64,000 bases of DNA, from positions 899,001-963,000 of the forward strand of contig CM018048.1 in assembly GCA_008638375.1 (NCBI GenBank). The letters run 5' to 3'. The translations under genes and the position numbers were made by a program. Below, piece by piece: positions 49,517 to 62,238 of this stretch (position 1 is the first letter of the stretch; every line of letters starts with the position of its first letter). The notes below the pieces were generated by a model that was not told the origin of the DNA, did not search any database, and saw only the letters and a program-made list of their open reading frames with translations. This stretch comes from Nyssa sinensis. Its lineage: Eukaryota > Streptophyta > Magnoliopsida > Cornales > Nyssaceae.

Positions 49517-50710
49517 TTAGGAATGAGGAAGTAGAGGTTGTTCTTTGTGCAATGTTACACCAAATTTCTCATTCATGTCTAGCTCAGTTGGGATCATTTC
49601 CATGTCGAACACACCAATCGAAGTGATGAATCAAAGAAGCAAGAGCCAAGGAAACATGCTTTGTAGCCATGGGTATGCCATGGCAGATTCTTCTTCCTGC
49701 ACCAAATGGTAAGAATTCAAAATCATTCCCTTTGAAATCCATAGTCGAGTTGATCAGGAACCGCTCTGGTTTAAATTTCAATGGCTCTTCCCAGATGACA
49801 GGGTCTCGGCCAATTGCCCATATATTTACTAACACTTGAGCATTTTTAGGAATGGTATAACTCATCACTTTGCATGAGTCAAGTGCATGGTGAGGAAACA
49901 GAAATGGTGCTGGAGGGTGCAACCTCAGAGTTTCTTTAACACAGGTTTGAAGGTAAGGTAGCTGAGGTAGATGGGATTCTTTTAGTGACTCTTGTTTGAT
50001 TTCTCTTGTCAGTTCCTCGCGAACTTTCTCCATGGACTCTAGATTTTTTTATCAATTCTGCCATTTCCCACTCAGTTGTTGATGTACTAGTGTCTATACC
50101 AGTAGCAAACAGCTCTTTCCAATGCATATATACATGGTAAATGAGTACCATTTTATTGTAATTGATGTTCATTTCACAAGCATATTTTCAAAATGCTAAT
50201 GTAAATAATTGGATTTAATCTACATTTCCACTCCATATTTTCAAATGCAAGAAAATGACTTCCAAAATGCTAACTGAACTATATTTGATGATCGCCCGCA
50301 CATTGAGTCATTATTGTTCATTTCGCAGCATTTTTAGCCGCCTCTCAAGGCCCTTTTATTCACTGGTCCATCGCACAAATGCAATGTTATCATAAATTTT
50401 TTGTTGTACCTTATTATTGCTTTCTATAATTTATGTTGAATATCCTAGAACAATTCCCTTATATATGCAGTGAGAATGTTATGGTTTCACAACTGCATGA
50501 CACTCATTAGCTATTTATAAGCCAACTCAAGCCAAGCTTGGTGCTATCAACTTTGGTTTGATTCAAAATTGAGCAAGGAACTTAAGCTTAAGATTAAAAT
50601 GGTGAACTAGCTCAAGCTCACTAATTAACAAGCTAGGCAAGCTCAAATTGATCCCAAGAAACTTGCTAGTTTACCAGCCCTGCTAAAAATTTGATTAAGG
50701 AAGAACTGAG

Positions 50711-50911
50711 ACTCAAAATACGGAAGCAAATTCAGAAATATTTTAATTCATGCATTACACTCAGTATGTACAATGTTTATATAGCCGAGATTCCCACAAA
50801 TCACTCACAGGATTGCCTCCTACAAATTACGGGATTGATTCCCTTAATCAATCTAAAAATGGAAAGCTAATCTACAAGGATCAATTACAATGATATGACA
50901 AAATCTCAACA
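50711..50911 (-). repeat. Copia-4 3' LTR
   Basis: 201 bp, sharing 'gcattacactcagtatgtac', 'ccgagattcccacaaatcac' and 'gacaaaatctcaaca' blocks with the LTR at 56242. Confidence 0.88.
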
Positions 50912-50949
50912 CTCCCCCTCAAGTTAGTGCATAGATGTCATACATGCCC

Positions 50950-53900
50950 AACTTGCCTAAAACCTTTGAAAATACTTGGTTTGAGACTGCTTTGGTGAGG
51001 ATGTTGGCCAACTGATCTTCTTATCGAATCTTTGGCAACTCCAAGCTTCGTTCATCCAACTTTTCCTTGATGAAGAATTTGTCTACCTCGACATGCTTTG
51101 TACGATCATGTTGAAATGGATTATGAGCTATATCACATGCTGCTTTGTTGTCACAATATAGTCGAATTGGTAGCCTAGATTAGTAGCCCAAGTCCTGCAA
51201 GAAGAGCCTTAGCCAGAATGCCTCACAAATTTCAAGTGCCATACCTCTATATTCAACTTCTGCACTTGACCGTGCAACAACATTTTGTTTCTTGCTCCTC
51301 CAGGTAACGAGATTACCACCTATAAAGGTAAAGTAACCTGAAGTAGATCGCATGTCATCTACTGTTCCAGCCCAGTCAACATCAGTATATACATTTATAT
51401 TTTGATCGTCTGTGTTTCTAGTGAATAAAATTCCCTTTCCAGGACCAAACTTCAGATACCTCAAAATGCGAATGATTGCATTCATATGTTGCTCTCTAGG
51501 ATTATGCATAAACTGGCTGACAATACTCAATGCATAGGCAAGATCCGGTCTTGTATGTGCTAAGTACATCAATCTCCCAACAAGTCTCTGGTATCTCCCT
51601 TTGTCAACCTGGTACCTGATCAGACTCAATACATAACTTCAAACCTTCTTCTATTGGTGTATGAGCTGGTTGACATGTTGTCATACCAATCTCCTACAAT
51701 AAATCTAAGGCAAACTTTCTTTGAGAGAGGAAGATTCCTTTATTAGATCTAAACACTTCGATCCCAAGAAATATTTCAAAGGACCTAGGTCTTTCATTTC
51801 AAATTCTCTGGACAAGTACTTTTGTAGAGCTTTCTTTTGTCTGGATCATTTCCTGTAACCATCATGTCATCCACATATACAATGAGTGCAGTGATCTTTC
51901 CTTGTTGTTTCTTTAGGAATAAAGTGTGGTCTGAGTTGCTCTGTCGGTAGCCAAAGGCTGTCATAGACTTTGTAAACCTTCCAAACCATGCTCTCGGAGA
52001 TTATTTCAACCCATATAATAATTTCTTTAATCTGCATACCTTATGACTATGCCTTTTTTATATTATGTATCCTAGGGGAAGATCCATGTAGACTTCCTCA
52101 GACAACTCACCCTGTAAAATAGTATTCTTCACATCAAACTGTTGCAATGGCCAATCCAAGTTTTCAGCTAATGACAACAAGACCCGCACTGTGTTGATTT
52201 TAGTTACAGGAGCAAATGTTTCTGTAGAATTGATCCCATAAGTTTGTGAGTACTCTTTTGCCACCAATCTTGCTTTAAATCGTTCGATTGTACCATCTGC
52301 TTTATATTTCACGGTATAAATCATTGACATCCAAATGATTTCTTTCCTTGTGGACGATCAACGAGATCCCAAGTTTGATTCTTTTGCAAGGATTTCATCT
52401 CCTCATTCATAGCGGTCTTCCACATTGGGTCAGCTAAGGCTTCCTACACACTGTTAGAAATAGATATAGTAGATAATTGATTTACAAATAACTGATTTGA
52501 TTCTGAAAGACGGTGGGTTGACACATAATGATTCATGGGATATTTAATTTTACTAGACAATTGGGGCTCATATGTGGGCTTAGGAATACCTCTAATGAGA
52601 CGCAGTGGTAACTATTTCCTGAATGGTTCAGACACTGAATTAGGAACATCCATAGTAGGAAATTGGTTGGGTGTATCAGCTACTTGTGGTACGAGGGACT
52701 CAGACTAGATCAGTGGTAAAGGTGGAGCCACACTTTCCGTTTCTTCCACACCTTCGGTTGTTTAGTGTTCATCAACACTTGAATCCAAGTTGCCCACACC
52801 CTGGTTACCTGATTCAGGGAATTCTCTTACCTCAGAGTTATGAACATCATATTCTAGAAAATCATAGTCTAGAGTCTGAATTTCTTTCTGATACTCCCAC
52901 TGAAGTTTAGGCTCAGAGGAAAATTACATTGATTCTTCATGGAAAACCACATCCATAGTGATAAACATTCGTCAAGTCAAAGGATGATAACATCAGTACC
53001 TTTTTTTATGAGCAGCATATCAGAGAAAGACGCACCGCAATGCTCAAAGAGTCAACTTGGTGTATTGATGCTTGTGGAAATGCACAAATGCTACACAACT
53101 GAAGACATAAGGAGGTAAGTTTGGGACGGTTGGGGCAACAACTGCTTCAGCAAGTGCTTGGACTGGTGTTCGAAAATCGATAGAGCTGGAGGGTACTCGG
53201 TTGATTAAATATGCTGCAGAAGTAAGAGCTTCTCCCTAGTAGTATAATGGTATATGAGCTTCTATTAATAAAATACGAACAACCTCTAACAAGTTTCAAT
53301 TTTTTCGCTCAATGACTCCGTTTTGTTAAGGTGTATCCAGACAAGTAGTTTGATGAATAGTTCCGTGTGCTTCCAAATATTTTTGAAGTTCAGAACTCTA
53401 GTATTCTCCACCATTGTCACTACGGAGAATTTGAACTTATGCATTGTATTGAATGCCAATCATTTTTTGAAACTTTTGAAACAATATGTTCACTTCACCT
53501 TTGGACTTCATTAAACATAACCAGGTCATCCTGGTACAGTTATCAATAAACGTAACAAACCAACGTGATCCACCTAAAGTAGAGACTTTAGACGGACCCC
53601 AAACATCAGAATGTATAACCATAAAAGTAACTGGGCTTTTATTGAAACTCAAAGGAAACGAGGCATGATGGCTTTTTGCCAGTTCACAAACATCATAACG
53701 GAAAGTAGAAATGTCACATTTTTCAAACAAACTAGGAAATAATTTCTTCAAATAACCAAACGAAACATGCCCCAGACGTCAATGCCAAAGATAGATGTTA
53801 GATTTCTTCTTTGCCCCCTCAGACCCATCCACAGTCAAAGCTTATTGTAACCTATCCGAAGTCTTTGACACCAAGTCCAAATAATGCAGCTTTCCTCACC

Positions 53901-55108
53901 TAACACCACAACCAATCATTTCCCGTGTTTGGATGTCCTTAAACATATAAAATTCAGGCCAAAAAATTACAACACAAGATAAGGCTGTGGTTATTTAGGA
54001 AAGTGACAAAAGATTATAATTGAAGGATGAGACACAACCAAAACATTAATCTAAATTTAAAGTCTCAGTGAGAGGCAAAGAACCTTCCCCAATAATCAGG
54101 GTTGTAGTACCATTGGCAGTAGATACAAATTTTTGTAAGGATGGATTAAGGGAGGAGACCTGTCTAGAATCAAATGTCATAAGCAGAATCAATTATCTAT
54201 GCACTATTAGAAACAGATATAGAGATATGTAAAACCATACCCCCTTTGTCTATAGTCGCTACAAATGCTGATGCTTGTTTAGTCTCATCATCATCCAGCC
54301 TTGTTTCGACAACCGTAATAGTAGAGGGCGTCTTGGAATTCTGCTTCCGTGGATCACGACTATGATCCCACCAGTTTGGATAACCCATAAGTTCAAAACA
54401 TCAACTTTTGGTATGACCAGTTTGGTTGCAAGAAGTGCATTTGTATGTAGGCTTGTCAACACCTTTGGCAGTTTTAGGATGATTAGGCCTCGCTCGTTCT
54501 TGCTGGTGCGAACGATTTTTAGCTACCATGGCGGAAGCTTCAAAGTTGTCGGACTCACTTTTCAGAATGGTACATCGTACTCCCTCACGATGAATCATAG
54601 AATAGCATTCCTCCAAATTTGGTAATAGTTCTTTGCGCAGAATCTCTCCATGAATTTTGTCAAAATCTTCTTCCAATCCCGTAAGAAATATGTGTACCCT
54701 CAGTCATTCAATGGACTTCCGATATACTTTAACATCATCCAGATCTTTCATGACCACTTTATCACGATGATTCAGTTCTTAAAAAATTTCGGTCAACTCC
54801 CCATAATATACAGAGAGTGATTTTTCACTTTGTTTAGTGGTGAAGGCCTTCTGGTTCAAGGAAAACACTTGTAATTCATCACTTCCATCGCAGAAGGCTT
54901 TGGACAGGGCATTCCAAATTTCGTGGGCAGTGGATATGAATAAATAACGCTTCATAATTTTTGGAGACATGGACATCAATAGCCATCTCTTGACTTTTTG
55001 ATTTTCAGTATACCATTTTTCATATCCATCTTCAGATTCCGTAGGTGGATTTGTCTTGCCACAGATAAAGGAGAGTTTTTCCCGCTCAGTAATTTGCATC
55101 TCCATCAA
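50950..55108 (-). pseudogene. Copia-4 gag-pol pseudogene
   Basis: Read from high to low coordinates: gag from about 55108 with the UBN2-like core; a zinc knuckle CTSCNQTGHTKS near 54401-54440 whose last Cys follows a stop; integrase from about 53750 with FIDNCTRM (near 53550) and the catalytic region to 53300; reverse transcriptase from about 52330, with YVDD at about 51865-51876; RNase H at 51629-50960, the best preserved part, with YTDVDWAG and the ARSSAEVEYR motif. Stops and shifts occur in every domain except RNase H. Confidence 0.86.
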
Positions 55109-55809
55109 CTGGGACCAAATATCATAGTTGGATTCAATGAGGATAATTCCTGCATTAAAAACACTTTCAGATTTAACAATAATAGGAACTGATTTCGTCC
55201 CATACGATTCAAAAATTTTTTCCCTCGTAGTTGTTTTGGGGTTTGGTTCGATTTTACAGTTTTTAAAAAAATAAAAAATGTGCTCTAATTCACAAGAGCT
55301 TTAGAAATACACGATCAGATCACGGACAACAAATATAAGTGGTCAACCTCTAAGTAAAACCCGATAAAATCTGCTGTTTGAGAAACCTCCAAATTAGCCC
55401 ACAATTTTTGTGAGAATAAGCGGGGTGACCACTAGTTACTTTCCCTTCACACCTGTAATATGGGAGGACGGGGCTGACTTAACCGAGGCAAATCTCACCG
55501 GTTAGAATGAAATTTTCTTCGATCAGTGGATGTCTATGCGGAGAGATTTTTAAGATACCCACACGAGCCTGAACGTAACCCTTCGAAGAGCTAGTTATCG
55601 ACACTGGTAATGGCGTTATCTAATGGGAAGTGGTCTTTGACTCGGTATAATCAACTGGAGAGACGGAGCGAAGGAACGGCAGAGGCTGAGTCGCAGAAGA
55701 TTTGGAAGCGAGGGAGGCCACACTCGTATAGACTGGGGCTAGAGTTGTTAGAAGAGTAGAGGAGATTATGTTGCCGCACCGAAACGGTGCACAGAGAGCG
55801 TTCGTTCTG

Positions 55810-56006
55810 TGATTGGCTTCGATCAACAAAGAGACCCGAAACGGCAGCCAGAAGGATGACGACAGAGGTGGGCTACAACCTCCGATTCGACGGAGGGGAG
55901 GCAATGGTGATTGGCTTCAATCAATAGAGAGACCCGAGACGGCGGCCAGAAGGGTGACAATAGAGGTGGGCTACAACCTCTGATTCTGTGGAAGGGCGGC
56001 AATAGT
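55810..56006. repeat. Tandem repeat of about 98 bp in the Copia-4 leader
   Basis: Two copies begin 'tgattggcttc' at 55810 and 55908 and share 'gagacccgaaacggc/gacggc', 'gccagaag' and 'aggtgggctacaacctc'. They lie between primer site and gag in a part far less AT-rich than its surroundings, so the leader could be structured in the element RNA. Confidence 0.75.
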
Positions 56007-56241
56007 GATGTGGGTTTGTTATAGATCGATGGCAGTCGACGGTGGTTGAGATTGAATCGAAGACTGGATTCGACGGCAATTGATGGCGATTGGATTCTGA
56101 CAAAGGAATTCACTGTTCTTTCTGAAATCAAACTCTCCCTTGTATCAGTACTAGGGTTTCAGTAGAGTGATAGCCCTGTTGCTAAGACCGAGCGCGAGGA
56201 TCAAGGTTCGTCAAGATAGGTACAATCTCGCTCTGATACTA

Positions 56242-56440
56242 ACTCAAAATACAAAAGAAAATTCAAAAATTTTTTCATTCACGCATTACACTCAGTATGT
56301 ACATGTTTATATAACCGAGATTCCCACAAATCACTCATGGGATTGCCTCCTACAAATTACAGGATTGATTCCCTCAATCAATCTAAATACGAAAGCTAAT
56401 CTACAAGAATCAATTACAATTATATGACAAAATCTCAACA
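56242..56440 (-). repeat. Copia-4 5' LTR
   Basis: 199 bp, next to the primer binding site. It differs from the other LTR at a modest number of positions, so of the four Copia copies this pair looks among the least diverged by eye. Confidence 0.88.
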
Positions 56441-56581
56441 CCGAGCTTTCCCAATGACAAAGAGGATGTTGTTTCTCTAAATAAAAGAGAGTTGTATTTG
56501 TTAAGATATGATCTAAATTATGAGACCTATGCGTTTGTTTCTAAGTGTAGGCCAATGTTGTGATAGGTCACTAATGACCAT

Positions 56582-56606
56582 GTGTGTGTGTGTGTGTGTG
56601 TGTGTG
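56582..56606. repeat. (GT)n microsatellite just inside the P450 intron
   Basis: About 12 GT units on the plus strand (CA on the gene strand), starting about 25 bases downstream of the P450 exon 1 donor. Confidence 0.9.
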
Positions 56607-57530
56607 GAGGACAGAGAAAGATGGAGCAAACCAGAAGCAAATTGTTGATTTGATCATTGGTGAAACCATTGTTGATGAGGGCGTCCAAGAAATCCTTTCC
56701 GCCGGAAGAATCACCTCTTTTTGGGTCTCTTCTTTCTTTAATGATGGGCTCCCATATAAAACAGATCCTCTCAAACAACTCTTTAAACCTTTTCTTTAGA
56801 CCCTGAAGATCTAAGTGCAGCAAAAATTGGATAAAAATCAGCCAAATTTGGAGCAGAAAACACCTCAATGGAAGTCCTTACGAGTCCTTCCATACCTCCG
56901 TCAACACTCCCTTTTTCCAAACTAATAAAATCTTTTGATATTAAGACACTACTCAAACATATTAAACACCGTGGCAAAAACTACTTCTCCAACTTTCACT
57001 ACCCTACCCTCCGTTTCACTCAAATATTTCACCATGTCCGTTACCTTTCTCTCTCTCAGACATGCTTGAAACTCTATAGCTCTAGCCGAGAAAAGCTCAT
57101 TTCGACATATTGTGCGTAGATACTTCCATGCATCGTTGCATTCAACAGCCCAGCCGAGTGATAAGTGGTTGAGTTCCGGGCTCTTAGCTAGTACCGCATA
57201 AGGAACATATCGTGCAGATAAGATACGATCATGAGTCTTGAGAATTTCCACTGCAGCAGTTGGTGATGACCCAACAATCAAGAGTTGAGTTCCCAGTCTG
57301 AGTGTCATGAGGGGGCCATAAGATTTAGCAAAGTTGGCTAAAGTGATATGGGGCTTCTTTCCCATATGAAGGATGTTGCCTAAGATTGGCCATGGATTTG
57401 GGCCTGGTGGAAGTGGTGAGGTGTTTGATAAAAAGGAAAATTTGAATTGCTTGAGGATGAGAAAGAGCAGGGGTAAGAGGAGGATAGGAAACAAGAAATA
57501 GGTTCCTTCTGTTACAGTTGTTTCAGCCAT

Positions 57531-59480
57531 GACAAGAGCAGGTTTTTGCAGTGCAATATAGTATATGCCGACAAGCCTTCTTTATTAATGGGGATGCATA
57601 TTTGGGGTTGCAAACAACTGATCATTTTCCCCTCAAATCATTTAATAATGCAACAACTAAGCTATGTATTGAAAGTCTTGATGACTTATCTTCATTCCCA
57701 GGAAAACAATAAATAAAAAATAAAAAATTCCCACCTAACAGTCTAATACTACTTTTCTTCTTAATGGAAGTAGGAAGGATGCTTGGTAGACTTTACCTAT
57801 TAATTAATCCTTCCCGTAATTCTCCCCATTTTGCTCTTAATTGCACTTGTTAGTCATTTCTTTCCAATCATAATTTGACTCTCTGGTAGATCCATGTTAC
57901 TTAGTGTACACAACTTCTCATACAATGATTTAAAAGTGTGTCCTAAATGTCTCTTAGCATATCCTCATAATTACTTTTGTACTAAGGGACTATAATGAAT
58001 CCAAACTATAAAATTGATATTTAATTCTCAAAGTTTCAAATATTGTAATTCTAATTTCCTATGTTCATATATTCAATTTCGTCACAATATATAGTTACAA
58101 TCCTGACCCCAACATAATTTGGACTAAGGTACCAATAAGATTCTCGCAATCTTGACACGCATCTGAACGATACTCATTTATCTGTTCAGATAATCCAGGG
58201 ACACATTTGAACGGTTGAGGTACTACTTTATCAGTTTTGTTTTAATTTCGAATTAAACTCCCAACAACTACCTAAGGGATAAAAACTAATATATATTTTA
58301 AGACTATAGTCAAAATTAAGTGTCTATCTTATGTATCATTAAAACATACATTCCATGAAGAATCGTAAGTGAAAAACTTAACACATACATCTTATAAATG
58401 CACCTAATATGCATTATGATGTGCATGTGTGTTTATACTTATAACAATTCTGAAACTTCAAAACGATATGAATATTCTTCATATCCAAAAGTATGCAGCT
58501 GTAATTAAGTTTGACTTGATCAATTCTTCACGAAATTAATTTCCTAATAACCTAACTTAACAATTACAGACTTAATAACATGATCTTTGGAATGAACTGC
58601 CAACACAAATAAATCTAAAAGGAAAATTTTACTAACTGTTCAAACACAAATTTGCTTTACAGAGAACAAGACAACTTAACAATAAATATGTTTTATAACA
58701 AAAAAAAATCTATATTAGTAAGGCCCAACTCCAGATAATTCTCATGGATTGCGGAAAATACTCGCACTTTATTTGGATAATTGATCCCTACTTTGCTTGG
58801 ATAGTTGTATACCTTTTTTTTAGGAAGTATACCTGTTGATTATTCCACATTACAAATATAATCATTCTTAATTCTTAATTATATAGAATCTGTCATTCGC
58901 TTGAGTTCGTCCCAAGCGTCACAACGGAAAAAAAATGCTCCAAACGACTGTGGCACCGTGTGACGGCCATTGTGACGAGGAGGTCGCATGACATGTGACA
59001 GTCTCACTGAAAATTTATTCATGGCAAGTGGGCAAAGCTCCACCCAGGTAATTCCACACACACAGGAAACACATAACAACAGTGCTTTCACACACACACA
59101 CAGATAAACAACAGTGGCAAAACCAAAAGACTACCTACAAGGAGTTCATATTTTATACACAGAAATGCAATTCACACATCATGTGATTCACATTGAACAG
59201 ACCAAGGGAAAAAAATTAAAAAACAATGGTGAACGTACCATGGATTGCGATCATCCACGGATTGATTTAGACAGAAGAGTTTTTATTCAGGATCAAAATA
59301 AAGAAAGGCATTACATGTTCAACCTATAATTACACACGAAATAACATTTCTCCTTCCAATTGTTGGATCACTTACCAGCATTCTCTTCTCTTTTCTTGTT
59401 CACGCAATGATACAGCAGTCGTAAGATTACAAAGCCTAAAGTGCAATGTTAGGAATCCTTGGCCTTCGAAAGACATACAC
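57531..59480. other. Intergenic region between the P450 start and the transporter end
   Basis: The P450 promoter and 5' UTR should lie at its left end (57531 to about 57800). The rest is AT-rich non-coding DNA; a small inverted repeat atctgaac/gttcagat occurs near 58152-58183. The part around 58890-59100 is more GC-rich, with CA repeats at 59090-59101, but no recognised gene was found. The transporter 3' UTR probably occupies the last few hundred bases. Confidence 0.45.
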
Positions 59481-62238
59481 TCAACCCTTTATCAGTGGCA
59501 AGCCAATAGCCGTAACTATGAGTGTAGAGAGTACTCCAAACTTAAGATGGCTCCAGAAAGAAAGATTATAGCTTAACTCAGCACGGCGAGCTTGCTCGCA
59601 TACAATCAGGTTTGCAGCTGAACCCAACAGTGACAAGTTTCCAGCGACAGTGCTCACCCACGCCAAGATGAGCCATGCTTTCTTCTCTTCGCTTGAGGAA
59701 ATAGCTGCCCCAGATGCTGCCACTCTTGCTCCAAGCAGAAGAACTAAACAAGAGACATACATGCCCACAAGCAGAGCAAGTTTCAATTATATATACTTGT
59801 ATACATAAACACATGAACATACAAAATTGGATCAGGAATACTAAAAGTTTTGCAGAGAATTCATAAATACATGCCAGTAGTAGTGATTTATTTTTTAAGC
59901 AATCTATAATATGAGCTGAATTGGGGCTAAAAGTCAGCCTATACTCTAAAGCAGCTTTATAAGTCGTAACAATATTAAAGATCCAAACCCAGCAGGAAGA
60001 ATCAAAGAACTTATTTTTAACCAAAATCAGCATCAAAAGAATATTAATGAGACAAGTCTCAAAGCATCCTATGTTGATGACTCAACCAAGGGAAAAAGTG
60101 ACAGAAGACAAAAACATCCAACAAAATGTGTTTCAAGAGCTATGGATGCAAATGAAATGGGAGCTAGCCAAAACTTCCTCTTGCATGGAAAAGAAAAATG
60201 AAATACTGTGAATGATGGAAGTGACCAGTAGAAAGCCTGTTTAGGCTAAAAATAACTCGAGGTACAGAATAATTACTTGCCCATCTCCCAAAAAATATTT
60301 ATCAGTAAACTAACTTCAAAGATAGTCATAATCAAACAACAAAAGGAGTGGTCATGGATAAACAGAACACTTATTGAGTAATCTAGGTAACTCCAATTTT
60401 ATAATGATATATGCACACGGTCAATTTAAGTATTAATGTATTCACCCAATAACTTGTTTAAAATTAGGTTTGAGACTAAACTAGAACTGAAAAGCTTTCA
60501 ATGAAGCAATAAAGGAAATAAAGTCCACTGAAAACAAATGGAAGAGTAAATATGGCAAGGCTGGGATAACATGCACAAAATGGCACTTTAAATATAGAAA
60601 CTCTTGACTGAATTACCTTGCTTCTCATTCTCGCTTTTGCTTTTGAATATAGAAACTCTTGACTAATTACCACACCTCACCCTCAATTGTGCTATTGAAA
60701 ATGTATTACAACAATTACAAGAAGACTAGCATCAACTTACCGGCAGGCACATTTGAAGCAACATTTGAAAGGAAAAGTATGACAAGAGCAAGCACTACAA
60801 TGCCACTAAAATGATTGATCTGTGCATGGGGCTCTGTTAGGCTCCAGAGAGTGCTAGGTATCCCCGTTCGGTTAAATCCATTGACCGTGATAAACATTCC
60901 ACAAAAAAATATCAGAAGAGAATACGAAACCTGATTCAGAAAGGAAAAAAAAAGGATTGTTACTAGCTCAGGAGAGCATTAGGCACTTACAAGATAGAAT
61001 TTGATGCAACAAATTCCACACCTTGAATTAATCATTATATAAACATAATATACCTTTTCTAAGCATGGCCGAGCATCCTGGAAATCAAGGACCATGAGAG
61101 CAAGTGCTGCAGTAACCGCAGTCCATGACATATTTAAACCCATAAGCAAAGAAATCAACATTCCTATGGTAACAAGGTAAACACACGTCTTCCAGGAGAA
61201 TCTCCTCCATCTTTTGGCCAAAAACCAATTTTCTTCCAGAGGCTGTACCGGAGCTGCATCTTCCAAACCATTCATAATTTCCATACTCCCATTTAATTCA
61301 TTACTTGCAGACCTCCTTGAAGGAAAATTCTCCTCCCCGGTTTGAGAAAAATCGTCTCCACCCTTCCCCTCTTTTAGAACAATTGAATTCCTATCACTAT
61401 CACTTGAATTTGTTCGGTTTCTAAGAGTCTCTCCATGACCCATGTTCTCTTTCGAATTCGGGGAGCTCCGGACGCTCATAGCTTGCACCATGGAATTCCT
61501 TTCTTGAGAATTCAAAGATGTCACATGTGACATAGTTGCAGGTGAGAACAAATGAGAAGTCAGATCTTCCTCAGATATTGCTTCAGCAAAAGCATTTTCT
61601 TCATCCTTTTCAACAGACAACAACCTCCAAAACATGCATAGAAGTATTAAAGTATTCACTACAACACCCACAAGCATTGCAGGGAGAATCCCCAACACAA
61701 ATTCTCCAAAGGAGATGTCACTTTGGATGGCAATAACCAAGTTTTGAGGGTTGCCAATTGGAGTTGCAGAAGACCCAATATTTGCACTCGAGGCCAAAGC
61801 TAGTAGGAAAGGATGGGGCGGGACGTTATTTTGCCTTGCGATTTTCAGAACAAACTCTGTTAAGATGACGCAACTTGTGTCATTGGTGAATAGAGCACTT
61901 GAAATGGCAGAAATGATGCAGATTCGGCAAAGCAAGTCCTTTGCACCATGGCATTTCCACGAAAGCAACTTGCCCAAGTATTTGAACATGTCGGCTCTTT
62001 CAAGATAAACACTTACAACCATGGTTCCAAAGAGAAGGCCTAGGACTGAGAGGTCGATAGCAGCATATGCTTGGTTGGGAGTTATGACTCTGAAGACAAC
62101 CATGAGCATGGCCCCCAGGAGGGACCCTGCAGTCCTACCAATGGGGAGAAAAGGAACTGCCGGAAAAACAGCCAAAACCCAGAAGATTGCAAAAGCAACT
62201 GAACCTAGAACTACTTTAACAGTAGGAGCCAAGGCCAT
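59481..62238 (-). CDS. LSI2-like anion efflux transporter (ArsB/NhaD-type permease family), three exons
   Basis: Membrane exporter of the family that includes rice silicon efflux transporter Lsi2 and bacterial arsenite pump ArsB; Lsi2 exports silicic acid and arsenite as a proton antiporter. Exons: 62238-61054, 60930-60741, 59743-59481, all with GT..AG borders; 1638 nt, 545 aa plus stop, the normal size. About ten hydrophobic segments are visible. The first half has FTND (117-120) and the family motif [15 protein letters not shown] (152-166). A hydrophilic Ser-rich loop of about 130 residues (about 208-340) separates the halves. The second half has the mirrored motif [15 protein letters not shown] near the C-terminus. 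ATG 62238 opens the first membrane segment. An acceptor-like tract (tttcttcag) 30-40 bases upstream suggests a 5' UTR intron. No frame breaks. Whether it carries silicon, arsenite or boron cannot be told from sequence; dicot homologues are often called LSI2-like without proof. Confidence 0.92.

Larger units (their letters stand above)
50711..56440 (-). mobile_element. Copia-4: Copia retrotransposon in the P450 intron
   Basis: 5.73 kb, same strand as the P450. The left (3') LTR is 50711-50911 and the right (5') LTR 56242-56440, about 200 bp each and closely similar. The complement of a polypurine tract (ctccccctcaag) follows the left LTR. 56230-56241 is the complement of a primer site, tagtatcagagc, one base from the tRNA-iMet consensus. 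Flanks ctgag (50706-50710) and ccgag (56441-56445) match at 4 of 5, a probable target duplication. The element-strand LTR starts tgttgag; its other end is not a clean CA. Confidence 0.9.
49517..57530 (-). pseudogene. Cytochrome P450, CYP71 clan (CYP76/CYP80-like), two exons with four frameshifts
   Basis: ER-anchored haem-thiolate monooxygenase of specialised metabolism. Exon 1 is 57530-56632 and exon 2 about 50112-49517. Seen in order: N-terminal membrane anchor, PPGPNPWPILGN hinge, C-helix WKYLR, I-helix ATGIDTS, KETLR (ExxR), PERF, and haem loop FLPFGAGRRICHG, with His where Pro usually follows Cys-x. Each exon length is a multiple of three only if single extra bases are discounted, giving about 496 codons, normal for the family. 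The extra bases fall in homopolymers: A-run 56955-56957, A-run 56822-56826, T-run 50044-50050 and G-run 49590-49592 (plus-strand letters). The donor at 56631 is canonical; the acceptor next to 50112 is ambiguous and would drop one usual residue. The 6.5-kb intron holds Copia-4. Either a young pseudogene or uncorrected consensus errors. Wording resembles CYP80 (N-methylcoclaurine hydroxylase-like) and CYP76; substrate not predictable. Confidence 0.85.

Noticed and set aside
55620..56131. Minus-strand open frames in the Copia-4 leader as a captured host gene
   Set aside because: The 98-bp tandem repeat generates repeated, low-information peptides, and no family is recognised; the capture idea is left as a question only.
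58879..59097. Minus-strand open frame of 72 codons between the P450 and transporter
   Set aside because: No recognisable domain or splice context, and it runs into a CA repeat; kept as intergenic.
49517..62238. P450 and LSI2-like transporter as a biosynthetic cluster
   Set aside because: Only two unrelated genes, one of them broken, with no further enzymes in the window.
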